56,363 nt of DNA. It comes from Chloroflexota bacterium (GTDB taxonomy: Bacteria; Chloroflexota; Anaerolineae; UBA4142). This document shows, in pieces, positions 31,106 to 39,584 of this stretch. Made by a program: the position numbers and the translations under genes. Each line of letters opens with the position of its first letter. The first letter of the stretch is position 1. The stretch spans positions 1-56,363 of the forward strand of contig JACRBM010000015.1 in the NCBI GenBank assembly GCA_016219275.1, given 5' to 3'. The notes beneath the pieces were generated by a model. That model was not told the origin of the DNA, did no database searches, and saw nothing but the letters and a program-made list of their open reading frames with translations.

Positions 31106-32818
31106 ATGGAGAACAAAGGTAGCAATCGTTGGCTCATTGGTGTGATTGTAATTCTCGTCGTCGCGCTGATTGGCGCGGTGTGTGTGAGCGCAGGCGCATT
31201 GTTGTTCCTGTCGCAACAACCGGCGACGAGCCAAAATACCAATCCTGTGCCGGGCGCGCAACCTGCCGCACCCGGTCGTACCGCGGTGGTACCGACACGT
31301 GCACCCGCGTCTGCCGCCGGCAAAAATACTTTGCGAATACCGGGTGCGGAACCGCCGACGCTTGACCCCGCCCTGACCGGCGATGCATCGTCCGCCGAGT
31401 ACGTGGTGGAGATTTTTAGCGGCTTGGTATACCTCGATAGAAATCTCAAGGTCGCGCCAGACCTTGCCGAGACCTGGAAGGTGAGCGATGACGGCAAGAC
31501 GTACACGTTCACCATTCGCAAGAATGCGACGTTCCACGATGGTCGCCCGGTGACCGCGCAAGATTTCAAATACTCGCTTGAGCGCACGACGAATCCCGTG
31601 ATTGCCTCGCCGACAGCGGAAACCTACCTGGGTGATATTGTCGGCGTCAAAGAAAAACTCAATCGTAAGGCGCAAGACGTGAGCGGCATCAAAGTCGTGG
31701 ACGATTATACCTTGGCGATCACGATTGATGCGCCGAAAGCATATTTCCTCGCCAAGCTCACGTTCCCGACCGCGTATGTCGTGGACAAGAATAATGTCGA
31801 ACGCGGCGGTCGTACGTGGACCGACAAACCGAACGGCACTGGTCCCTACAAATTGCAAGAGTACGCGCGCAGTCAACGGATCCTCCTGACCAAGAACGAC
31901 AGTTTCTACCTCGATCCCAAACCGCAAGTCCAAACAGTCGAGTACATTCTCGGCGGCGGCTCGGCGATGACGATGTACGAGAACGGCGATCTGGAAGCCG
32001 TGCCGATTGGCATCAGCGACATCGAGCGCGTGAGCGATACGAACAGTCCGCTCAACAAGGAACTTTCGATCAATCCGCAGTTGAGCACCGGCTTTTTGGT
32101 GTTCAATGTTCGCAAGCCGCCGTTCGACGATCCCAAGGTTCGCCAAGCGTTCGCGCTCGCGATTGATCGCCAGAAGCTTGTGGATGTGGTGTATCGCAAG
32201 ATGGCGTCGCCGGCGAGTACGATATTGCCGCCCGGTATGCCGGGCTATACCGAACCCAAAGGCGCAACGGCGTTCGATCCTGCCAAAGCCAAGCAGTTGT
32301 TGAGCGAATCCAAGTATGCCGGCAAACTGCCGGAAATCGTGTGGACGACGAGCGGTGGCGGTGGAAGCACGCCGCAAGGTGTGCAAGCGATGACCGCGAT
32401 GCTGAAAGAAAACCTGGGCATCTCCGTTTCGATTGAGCAGACCGATTGGGCAACGTTCATCAATCAGTTGAACGATCCGGCGAAGAATCCATACCAGGTT
32501 TTCGACATTGCCTGGATCGCCGATTACGCCGACCCGCAAAACTTTTTGGATATTCTGTTCCGCTCGAACAGCATCCAAAACTGGGCGGCGTACGGCAATC
32601 CCGAAGTGGACAAGGTGCTCGATCAAGCTGCGCTGGAAAAAGATGCCGCCGCGCGTTTCAAATTGTACGAACAAGCCGAGCAATTGATTCTGGCGGATTA
32701 TCCAATCGTGCCGCTGACGTACTCGCGCGATTACTGGCTCACCAAGCCGTATGTCAAAGACATGCTCTACCCGCCCTTGATCATTCCGCGTCTGCGTTAC
32801 GTCTCGCTGACAAAGTAG
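31106..32818 (+). CDS. Peptide ABC transporter substrate-binding protein 1
   Basis: 570 aa from the ATG at 31106, behind GGGAGGG. An N-terminal membrane segment (LIGVIVILVVALIGAVCVSA) anchors the protein or serves as a signal; there is no proper lipobox. A Pro/Ala linker leads to an SBP_bac_5 (DppA/OppA) domain: EPPTLDPALTGD near 90, LAETWKVSDDGKTYTFTIRK near 120, NGTGPYKL near 245, and FNVRKPPFDDPKVRQAFALA near 335. It captures peptides or similar ligands outside the cell for the permeases encoded next. First gene of the importer operon. Confidence 0.92.
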   Translation: MENKGSNRWLIGVIVILVVALIGAVCVSAGALLFLSQQPATSQNTNPVPGAQPAAPGRTAVVPTRAPASAAGKNTLRIPGAEPPTLDPALTGDASSAEYVVEIFSGLVYLDRNLKVAPDLAETWKVSDDGKTYTFTIRKNATFHDGRPVTAQDFKYSLERTTNPVIASPTAETYLGDIVGVKEKLNRKAQDVSGIKVVDDYTLAITIDAPKAYFLAKLTFPTAYVVDKNNVERGGRTWTDKPNGTGPYKLQEYARSQRILLTKNDSFYLDPKPQVQTVEYILGGGSAMTMYENGDLEAVPIGISDIERVSDTNSPLNKELSINPQLSTGFLVFNVRKPPFDDPKVRQAFALAIDRQKLVDVVYRKMASPASTILPPGMPGYTEPKGATAFDPAKAKQLLSESKYAGKLPEIVWTTSGGGGSTPQGVQAMTAMLKENLGISVSIEQTDWATFINQLNDPAKNPYQVFDIAWIADYADPQNFLDILFRSNSIQNWAAYGNPEVDKVLDQAALEKDAAARFKLYEQAEQLILADYPIVPLTYSRDYWLTKPYVKDMLYPPLIIPRLRYVSLTK

Positions 32819-32827
32819 CAAAGTGTG

Positions 32828-32886
32828 AGCGATGACGAGTGACGCGTGGCGGCGAACCTGCCGCGCGTCACTCGCCACGCGTCATC
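32828..32886. repeat. GATGACG...CGTCATC inverted repeat
   Basis: GATGACGAGTGACGCGTGG is partly mirrored by GCGTCACTCGCCACGCGTCATC, so the gap between binding protein and permease can fold back. No T-run follows, so it may limit downstream expression or be a dispersed repeat. Confidence 0.6.
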
Positions 32887-32899
32887 AGGTATAAAGCCA

Positions 32900-33880
32900 A
32901 TGGGGGCATTTATCATTCGCCGGCTCGTGTGGTTGCCGGTGGTGCTGTTCTTCGTCTCGATCATCACGTTTGCGCTTGGGTTGTACGGTCCGGGCAACCC
33001 AGTGAATGTGATGGTTGGTTTGCATGCGACGCCCGATACGATTGCGCGTTTGAAGCAAGAGTACGGGCTGGATCAACCCTTTTACGTACAATATCTCAAC
33101 TATGTCGTCAACGCGTTGCAAGGCAACTTTGGTTACTCGCTCGTCAAGTTTCGCGATCAGCCGGTCGGCGGGTTGATTGCCGAGCGCTTGCCAGTCACGA
33201 TCCAATTGAATTTAGTCGCGATGCTCCTGGGTAGCGTCATCGGCATTCCATTGGGATTGCTCGCCGGTATGTATCGCGGCACCTGGTTCGATTTAGCCGT
33301 GCGCGCGTTGTCGTTGGTGGCGGTTTCGATTCCACTGCTCTTTCTCCTGCCCTTCCTCACGTTTATCTTCTCGCGTCGGCACGACCTGGTGTTGGCGGCG
33401 TCGGATCTCAGTTTTTCTATCGGTCCGATGTTGCCGATGGTCGCCGGGCGCTGGGAAGGTATCTTTAGCGCGAAGGTCATTTTGCCGGTGCTGATCGAGT
33501 CTATGAGTTTTGTCGCGGTGTTGACGCGGCAGATGCGCGCCGGCATGATTGACGTGCTGGGACAAGATTACGTTCGCACCGCGCGCGCCAAGGGTTTGCG
33601 CGAGCGACTCGTCATCGTGCGCCACGCCATGCGGAACGCACTGATTCCCATCGCGACGATCCTGGGTCTGAGTTTAGGCGGCTTGGTCGAAGGATCGTTC
33701 CTCGTCGAGAATTGGTTCGGCATTCCCGGCATCGGTCAGCTTGCGTTCGACGCGTTTACCTCGCGCGAGTATTACACCATCATGGCGATCACCTTGATGA
33801 TCGCGGTCGCATACGTGTTCGCGAACATGTTCGTGGATTTTCTCTACCCGATTCTTGATCCGCGGATCAGAAGGACCTAA
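32900..33880 (+). CDS. Peptide ABC transporter permease (DppB type)
   Basis: 326 aa from the ATG at 32900; the upstream in-frame extension is repeat sequence. Six helices. The N-terminal FIIRRLVWLPVVLFFVSIIT and the loop DQPFYVQYLNYVVNALQGNFGYS are typical of DppB/OppB. The EAA-like motif is YVRTARAKGLRERLVIVRHAMRNAL (~233-257). It forms half of the membrane channel with the next gene, whose start overlaps the stop (TAATG). Confidence 0.92.
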   Translation: MGAFIIRRLVWLPVVLFFVSIITFALGLYGPGNPVNVMVGLHATPDTIARLKQEYGLDQPFYVQYLNYVVNALQGNFGYSLVKFRDQPVGGLIAERLPVTIQLNLVAMLLGSVIGIPLGLLAGMYRGTWFDLAVRALSLVAVSIPLLFLLPFLTFIFSRRHDLVLAASDLSFSIGPMLPMVAGRWEGIFSAKVILPVLIESMSFVAVLTRQMRAGMIDVLGQDYVRTARAKGLRERLVIVRHAMRNALIPIATILGLSLGGLVEGSFLVENWFGIPGIGQLAFDAFTSREYYTIMAITLMIAVAYVFANMFVDFLYPILDPRIRRT

Positions 33881-34833
33881 TGGCAGCCGCATCTGTCCTT
33901 CCTCAAGCCAACGCCAAACGCGCGCGGTCACCCTGGATGGAACTGCTGTGGAAAATCGCGCACGATGTTCCCGCGTTGCTCGGCTTGTTGGTTGTCATCG
34001 CGTTTTTTGCGCTGGCATTGCTCGCGCCTCTGCTCGCGCCGTATCCGTACGACAAACAGAACTTGGATCTGATCGAAAAAGGTCCGAGCGCGGCACATTG
34101 GCTCGGCACGGACGCGCTGGGACGCGATATGCTCAGTCGCTTGATTTACGGCGCGCGATCATCGGCGTTTGTCGTGCTGTTGGTCACGGTTGTCAATCTG
34201 CTTCTGGGCGTTCCGCTCGGCGCGCTGGCGGGTTATATCGGCGGCTGGGTGGACAACCTGATCATGCGCGCCTGCGATATTCTATTTGCATTCCCCGGTT
34301 TGCTCTTTACGTTCTTGATCGCGGCGAGTGTACGCCCTGCGGTGCTCAGTTGGGCGCGTGACGTGGGTTTGACAGAATTGGCAAGAAGTGGTTATCTAGA
34401 CTATGGCGTGGTTATTCTCGCGCTCGGTTTAGTCGGGTGGGCGGGCTTGGCGCGTTTTGTGCGCGGTCAAGTGCTCACCGTCAAAGAGCGCGAATACGTC
34501 ATCGGCGCGCAAGCCGTCGGTGTGCCGACGAGCAAACTGATTCTGAATCACATTTTACCGAACGCGCTCGCGCCGATCATCGTCTCGATTTCGATGGGGA
34601 TGGGCTTTATCGCCTTATCCGAAGGTTACCTAAGTTACCTCGGCATCGGCTTGCAGCCGCCGAATCCCAGTTGGGGCAACATCATGGCGGAAAACGCTGG
34701 ACGGTATTGGCGCATCTATCCGCAAGCGTTGTGGCTCGTGATGATTCCCGGCGCATTCTTTACGCTGATCGTTCTGGCGTTTAGTTTTCTGGGTGATGGG
34801 TTGAACCAAGCATTGAACCCCGAAGTGGATTGA
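33880..34833 (+). CDS. Peptide ABC transporter permease (DppC type)
   Basis: 317 aa with the OppC-type N-terminal extension, first helix at ~30-50, and the APYPYDKQNLDLIEKGPSAAHWLGTDALGRD segment that is conserved in DppC/OppC. The EAA motif is YVIGAQAVGVPTSKLILNHILPNAL. It is translationally coupled to the DppB-type gene by a shared base (TAATG). The loop between helices 3 and 4 has an insert around ARDVGLTELARSGYLDYG. Confidence 0.92.
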   Translation: MAAASVLPQANAKRARSPWMELLWKIAHDVPALLGLLVVIAFFALALLAPLLAPYPYDKQNLDLIEKGPSAAHWLGTDALGRDMLSRLIYGARSSAFVVLLVTVVNLLLGVPLGALAGYIGGWVDNLIMRACDILFAFPGLLFTFLIAASVRPAVLSWARDVGLTELARSGYLDYGVVILALGLVGWAGLARFVRGQVLTVKEREYVIGAQAVGVPTSKLILNHILPNALAPIIVSISMGMGFIALSEGYLSYLGIGLQPPNPSWGNIMAENAGRYWRIYPQALWLVMIPGAFFTLIVLAFSFLGDGLNQALNPEVD

Positions 34834-34920
34834 ATCTCTATTCTCGATTTATGATTTTCAATTGGCGATTGTGGGGCTCCAGTTCGCAAATCATAAATCA
34901 TAAACCATAAATCATAAATT
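34834..34920. repeat. ATAAATC/GATTTAT repeat spacer
   Basis: Four near-tandem CATAAA(T/C) units at 34889-34918 are mirrored by TCGATTTATGATTTTCAATTGG further left. It separates the permease genes from the ATPase genes; no gene is present. Confidence 0.65.
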
Positions 34921-34937
34921 CTCTCAACGGAGTGAGT

Positions 34938-35936
34938 ATGGGCACACTGCTCGAAGTCAAAGACCTACGCACGGAATTTCACACCCAGGACGGCGTCGTC
35001 CATGCCGTCAATGGGGTCTCGTTCGCGGTGGATGAAGGCGAAACGCTGGGATTGGTTGGCGAATCGGGATGCGGCAAATCGGTTTCGATGTTGTCCGTGA
35101 TGCGCTTGATTCCGATGCCGCCTGGCAAAATCGCGAGCGGGCAAGTCAATTTTCAAGGACGCGATTTGCTCAAGGTGGACGACGAAGAAATTCGCTCGGT
35201 CCGCGGCAACAAAATCGCGATGGTCTTTCAAGACCCGATGACCTCGCTCAACCCGGTGCTGACGATTGGCACGCAGATCAGCGAGGCGCTCGAATTGCAC
35301 ATGGGCATGACCAAAGAACAAGCGCGCAAACGCTCGGTTGAATTGTTGGAGATGGTGGGCATCCCCGAAGCCAAAAATCGGCTCGACGATTACCCGCACC
35401 AATTCTCCGGCGGTATGCGCCAACGCGTGATGATCGCGATGGCATTGTCCTGCTCGCCGCAATTGCTCATCGCCGACGAACCGACGACCGCGCTGGATGT
35501 GACGATTCAGGCGCAAATCATTGATATCGTCAAACGCTTGAAACGTGAACTCGGCATGGCGATCATTTGGATCACGCACGACCTGGGTGTCATCGCCGGT
35601 CTCGCCGACCGCATTAACGTGATGTACGCCGGGTACGTTATCGAGAGCGCGCCGGTGAAAGAAATTTTCGGCGACCCGTTGCATCCGTACACGCTCGGCT
35701 TGCTTGGCTCGATTCCGCGCTTGGATGAAAAACGCAAATCGAAGCTCACACCGATTGAAGGTTTGCCACCCGATTTGATCGCGATGCCCAAGGGGTGTCC
35801 GTTCTACGATCGGTGTCGCTATCGCACCGAGAAATGCGCGAACGAAAATCCGGTGTTGGAACCGGCGGCGGTCCGACACTTTGTCGCGTGCTGGCATTGG
35901 CAAGATGTGCGCAAGTCCCGCGGCGCGCAAGCATAA
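34938..35936 (+). CDS. Peptide ABC transporter ATPase (DppD/OppD type)
   Basis: 332 aa from the ATG at 34938, with GGAG at 34929-34932; the GTG at 34932 lies within the ribosome site. Walker A GESGCGKS is at 41-48, the Q-loop at [10 protein letters not shown], the signature FSGGMRQR near 158, Walker [13 protein letters not shown] near 178 and the H-loop at WITHDLG. The C-terminal oligopeptide/dipeptide extension carries [15 protein letters not shown], the Cys cluster that binds a [4Fe-4S] cluster in some DppD/OppD homologues. Cytoplasmic motor with the next gene. Confidence 0.93.
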   Translation: MGTLLEVKDLRTEFHTQDGVVHAVNGVSFAVDEGETLGLVGESGCGKSVSMLSVMRLIPMPPGKIASGQVNFQGRDLLKVDDEEIRSVRGNKIAMVFQDPMTSLNPVLTIGTQISEALELHMGMTKEQARKRSVELLEMVGIPEAKNRLDDYPHQFSGGMRQRVMIAMALSCSPQLLIADEPTTALDVTIQAQIIDIVKRLKRELGMAIIWITHDLGVIAGLADRINVMYAGYVIESAPVKEIFGDPLHPYTLGLLGSIPRLDEKRKSKLTPIEGLPPDLIAMPKGCPFYDRCRYRTEKCANENPVLEPAAVRHFVACWHWQDVRKSRGAQA

Positions 35937-35962
35937 GAAAGAATCGAGATCAGGAGAACAAA

Positions 35963-36949
35963 ATGGCAACCAATGGCAACACCGCCCTCGTCCAAGTGCG
36001 GGGCTTGAAAAAGTATTTTCCGATCACCCAGGGCATCATCATCCAGCGCAAAGTCGCAGATGTGAAAGCGGTGGACGGTTTGGATTTCGATATTCACAAA
36101 GGCGAGACGCTCGGCTTGGTGGGCGAGTCGGGGTGCGGCAAGTCCACGACGGGGCGCACGATTCTGCAATTGTATCGTCCGACCGAGGGGAGCGTCGTCT
36201 TTCAGGGCAAAGACCTGGCGCAGTTGAAAGGCGAAGACCTGCGTAAGATGCGGCGCAACATGCAGATGATTTTCCAGGACCCGTACGCATCGTTGAATCC
36301 GCGCATGACGGTCGGCGACATTATTGGCGAGCCGCTTGAAGTGCACAACATCGCCAAAGGCAAGGACAAGAAAGCGCGTGTCGAAGATTTGCTCAAGGTC
36401 GTCGGGTTGAATCCGTACTTTGTGAATCGCTATCCGCATGAATTTTCCGGCGGTCAGCGCCAGCGCATCGGCATTGCGCGCGCGCTCGCCGTGCAACCGG
36501 ATTTCATCGTATGCGATGAACCGATCAGCGCGCTCGATGTTTCGATTCAGGCGCAAATCATCAACCTGTTGGAAGAACTGCAACAACAATTCAATCTAAC
36601 CTACTTGTTCATCGCGCACGACTTGTCGGTGGTGCGGCACATTTCGGATCGCATTGCGGTGATGTATCTCGGCAAGATCGTCGAACTGACAGATCGCGAC
36701 GCGTTGTACAAAGATCCCAAGCATCCGTACACGAAAGCGTTGCTCTCCGCCGTGCCGATTCCGGATCCAGTTGTGGAAGAGAAACGCGAGCGCGTGATCT
36801 TGACCGGCGATGTGCCTAGCCCGGTGAAACCGCCGAGCGGCTGTCGCTTCCACACGCGTTGTCCGATCGCGATTGAGAAATGCAAGAGCGTGGATCCCGA
36901 ATGGCGCGATGCGGGTAGCGATCACTGGGTCGCGTGTCACCTGGCATAG
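35963..36949 (+). CDS. Peptide ABC transporter ATPase (DppF/OppF type)
   Basis: 328 aa from the ATG at 35963, with CAGGAGA upstream. Walker [10 protein letters not shown] is at 54-62, the signature FSGGQRQR near 160, Walker [13 protein letters not shown] near 180, the H-loop at FIAHDLSV. The C-terminus has [15 protein letters not shown], again the Cys-rich oligo_HPY region. It pairs with the DppD-type ATPase to energise peptide uptake. Confidence 0.93.
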   Translation: MATNGNTALVQVRGLKKYFPITQGIIIQRKVADVKAVDGLDFDIHKGETLGLVGESGCGKSTTGRTILQLYRPTEGSVVFQGKDLAQLKGEDLRKMRRNMQMIFQDPYASLNPRMTVGDIIGEPLEVHNIAKGKDKKARVEDLLKVVGLNPYFVNRYPHEFSGGQRQRIGIARALAVQPDFIVCDEPISALDVSIQAQIINLLEELQQQFNLTYLFIAHDLSVVRHISDRIAVMYLGKIVELTDRDALYKDPKHPYTKALLSAVPIPDPVVEEKRERVILTGDVPSPVKPPSGCRFHTRCPIAIEKCKSVDPEWRDAGSDHWVACHLA

Positions 36950-36993
36950 CCAGGACTCGCGAAATCTTTCATCGCGATGAACGGGAGCGTTCG

Positions 36994-37560
36994 ATGGTTG
37001 TGCGAACGGCAGAGACCACAGCTGAAAAGTTGATCAGTGGCGTAGACCTCTTGGAGATGGGCAACATCGGTCGCTGTGAACTCGTCGCGGGGAGAATCGT
37101 GATGCGGAGTCCAACCGGAGATCAACATGGAAGCGTCGAAGGAAATTTCTACGATGTGTTGCGGTCGTTTGTGCGTCCCCAGCGGTTGGGTGTAGTCCGC
37201 GTTGGCGAAGTGGGCATCTACACGCGACGCAATCCCGATACGATTCGCGCGGCGGATGTTCTGTACATTTCCTACGACCGGTACACCCAACGAACCGCGC
37301 GTGCGTTCCTCGATGTCGCGCCCGAGTTGATCGTCGAAGTCATGTCGCCGGATGATCGGTGGACGGACATGAATCGGAAACTGCAAGAGTACTTTGCCAT
37401 CGGCGTCAAACTGGTCTGGGTAGCGGAACCCGATTCGCGCACGGTGTATGCTTATCGTTCGATCACCGACGTGCGTGAGTTTACCGAACGCGATACGCTG
37501 CCGGGCGATGACGTGCTCGTCGGTTTCAGTATCCCGGTCGCCGCGCCCTTCGCGGAGTAA
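36994..37560 (+). CDS. Uma2-family (DUF820) putative endonuclease
   Basis: 188 aa from the ATG at 36994, with GGGAGC upstream. The Uma2/DUF820 PD-(D/E)xK fold is shown by CELVAGRIVMRSPTGDQHG, ADVLYIS, PELIVEVMSPDDRWTDMNRK (catalytic E and K) and GVKLVWVAEPDSRTVYAY. The family is very abundant in Cyanobacteria and Chloroflexota, and its biological role is unsettled. It lies between the transporter ATPases and a second binding protein and ends in a terminator, so it is probably a passenger rather than part of the importer. Confidence 0.88.
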   Translation: MVVRTAETTAEKLISGVDLLEMGNIGRCELVAGRIVMRSPTGDQHGSVEGNFYDVLRSFVRPQRLGVVRVGEVGIYTRRNPDTIRAADVLYISYDRYTQRTARAFLDVAPELIVEVMSPDDRWTDMNRKLQEYFAIGVKLVWVAEPDSRTVYAYRSITDVREFTERDTLPGDDVLVGFSIPVAAPFAE

Positions 37561-37599
37561 GATTCGAGTAGATCGAAACAAGTAGTGCACATTGTCGAG

Positions 37600-37625
37600 G
37601 GCGACGCATTGCGTCGCCTTTGTTA
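37600..37625 (+). terminator. Terminator after the Uma2 gene
   Basis: GGCGACGC (37600-37607) pairs with GCGTCGCC (37611-37618), followed by TTTGTTAATT. The stem resembles the GGCGACGCATGCGTCGCC palindrome at 48192-48215. Confidence 0.75.
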
Positions 37626-37733
37626 ATTGCATCCAAGACAAGGTTATGCTTTCTCCAAAAATCTTTCGACCTGATTCTATCTACAAGTGGCGTGTGGTAA
37701 GTTTTCCAATCAACCTGTTTAGGAACTTGATCC

Positions 37734-37784
37734 TGTGGTGCGGACGGCTCGTCCGCACGGGCGGGCAATCTGCCCGCCCCACAG
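37734..37784. repeat. Double foldback repeat (GTGCGGACG, GGGCGGGCA)
   Basis: CTGTGG...CCACAG encloses two hairpins, GTGCGGACG/CGTCCGCAC and GGGCGGGCA/TGCCCGCCC. It lies just before the GTG start of the second binding protein and reads through in frame, which makes longer start sites look possible. Confidence 0.75.
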
Positions 37785-37789
37785 AGCGC

Positions 37790-39511
37790 GTGACATACAG
37801 CTTGATCGTCGCGTTCATCCTCGCGTCACTCGTCGCCTGTGTCGCGCCCACGCCCACCCTAATCGTGCCGACGGTCGTTCCCAAAGCGACGAACACGGTC
37901 GCTGCACCGACGAGCACACCTACCCCAACTGAAACTCCCGCCCCAACCTCCACGCCGATCCCGGTGACATTTGTTTTCGGTTCGCCGAGCGACCCGGTGT
38001 GTCTTGACCCCGCGGTTATCACCGATACAATTTCCGCGCGCGTGACGAATCAGATTTTCGAGGGCTTGGTCAAGTACGATCGCGAAACGACGAACGTCGT
38101 CCCAGGTCTCGCGGAAAAATGGAGTGTGTCCGACGACGGCAAGGTATGGACGTTCACGCTGCGTCAAGGCGTCAGGTATCACGACGGTACTGAATTCAAT
38201 GCCGACGCAGTTGTCCGGAATTTCGACTATTGGAAAAACTCGCGCAACGCGTGGCACAGCGCGCAGGTAAAAGCCGGGCAAACGTTCGACTATTTCGAAG
38301 CGCAGTTCGGCGGCTTTGATGGTCAAAGCATCATCACCAAATTCGAAACGATTGATAACGCGACCGTGCGCGTCATATTGCGCGAGCCGCAAGGCGCGTT
38401 CCTCAACAATCTCGCGATGTTCGTGTTCGGGATGTGGAGCCCGACCGCGCTCAATCGCGCCGGCGCGAACGTGTGCGCGATGCCGGTCGGCACGGGTCCG
38501 TACAAGTTCGTCGAGTGGCGGCGCAACGAGCAAGTCACACTCGAAGCGTTTGTGAAATACTGGGATCAGCCGAATGCCGCGCGCACACCACGTGTGATCA
38601 TTCGCACGATACCCGACGAGGCGGCACGCTTGCAGGCGCTTGTGAGCGGTGAGATTCAAGGCGCAGAAGTGGTGGACACGAGCCAGATTGCGACGGTCCA
38701 ATTCGACAATCGCTACAAACTAGTCTTGCGTCCGTCGAATGTTACCGCGTATCTCGCATTCAATTTCAAGATCAAGGAATTCCAGGACGCGCGCGTGCGG
38801 CAAGCGTTTGCGATGGCGTTCGACAAAGCCGCGCTCGTGACCAAGGCATTTGCCGGTACCGGGTTGGTCGCGAAGGAATTTCAACCACCGGCGTTGTGGG
38901 GCTACAATCGCGAGATAGACGATTGGAAGTACGATGCTACCGCCGCGAAAAAATTCCTCGCCGATGCCGGTTTTCCGAATGGCATTTCGGAAGTGACGCT
39001 CGACGGCAAAAAAGTTCCGCTCGAATTGTGGTACCCGCCGATTGCGCGACCGTACCTGCCGAATCCCAAAGACACGGCGACGACCATCGCGACAGATTGG
39101 GCGAAAGCAGGCATCCACGCGCAAACGCAGACGATGAACTGGGCGACGTATCTCGAGCGGCGCAGCGCCGGGCAACTGCCGCTGTACATCCTGGGTTGGT
39201 CGAGCGACAATGGCGATCCCGATAATATGCTGTGCTACTTTTTTTGCATGGACGATAAGGATACGCCCATCGCGCGCGAAGGTTTCTTTGCCGACAAGTT
39301 GATCTCGGATACGCTCAAGCGCGGGTCGGTGACGACCGATCCATCCACGCGCGTAAAATTGTATCAGCAAGTTGAGAAACTGATTCACGACCGCGTATTA
39401 CGCGTGTTTATCGCGCACAACCAGACCCCACTTGTTTTGCTCGCGAATGTCGAGGGCTACGCGCCTCATCCACTCGCGGCGGAGTATTGGAACACGCTGG
39501 TCGTCAAGTGA
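37790..39511 (+). CDS. Peptide ABC transporter substrate-binding lipoprotein 2
   Basis: 573 aa from a GTG at 37790. This start is chosen because it begins the signal peptide TYSLIVAFILASLVAC, whose lipobox LVAC puts the acylated Cys at 17; an upstream ATG at 37646 would read through a repeat. A Thr/Pro linker leads to an SBP_bac_5 domain: DPVCLDPAVITDTISA, LAEKWSVSDDGKVWTFTLRQ, PVGTGPYKFVEWRRNE and ARVRQAFAMAFDK. It probably delivers peptides or other ligands to the upstream permeases. It diverges clearly from proteins 1 and 3, so a different ligand is likely. Confidence 0.88.
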   Translation: MTYSLIVAFILASLVACVAPTPTLIVPTVVPKATNTVAAPTSTPTPTETPAPTSTPIPVTFVFGSPSDPVCLDPAVITDTISARVTNQIFEGLVKYDRETTNVVPGLAEKWSVSDDGKVWTFTLRQGVRYHDGTEFNADAVVRNFDYWKNSRNAWHSAQVKAGQTFDYFEAQFGGFDGQSIITKFETIDNATVRVILREPQGAFLNNLAMFVFGMWSPTALNRAGANVCAMPVGTGPYKFVEWRRNEQVTLEAFVKYWDQPNAARTPRVIIRTIPDEAARLQALVSGEIQGAEVVDTSQIATVQFDNRYKLVLRPSNVTAYLAFNFKIKEFQDARVRQAFAMAFDKAALVTKAFAGTGLVAKEFQPPALWGYNREIDDWKYDATAAKKFLADAGFPNGISEVTLDGKKVPLELWYPPIARPYLPNPKDTATTIATDWAKAGIHAQTQTMNWATYLERRSAGQLPLYILGWSSDNGDPDNMLCYFFCMDDKDTPIAREGFFADKLISDTLKRGSVTTDPSTRVKLYQQVEKLIHDRVLRVFIAHNQTPLVLLANVEGYAPHPLAAEYWNTLVVK

Positions 39512-39584
39512 TTTGACCAATCGGCGTCTCTTTGCTAAATTGGTCGCGAATTTGACTGCAACCCCAGGAGAGATTATTTCGCTC

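Noticed and set aside
31061-32878. 605-aa minus-strand ORF opposite peptide-binding protein 1
   Set aside because: Antisense shadow: Arg/His-rich low-information sequence, while the plus strand encodes a clear SBP_bac_5 protein.
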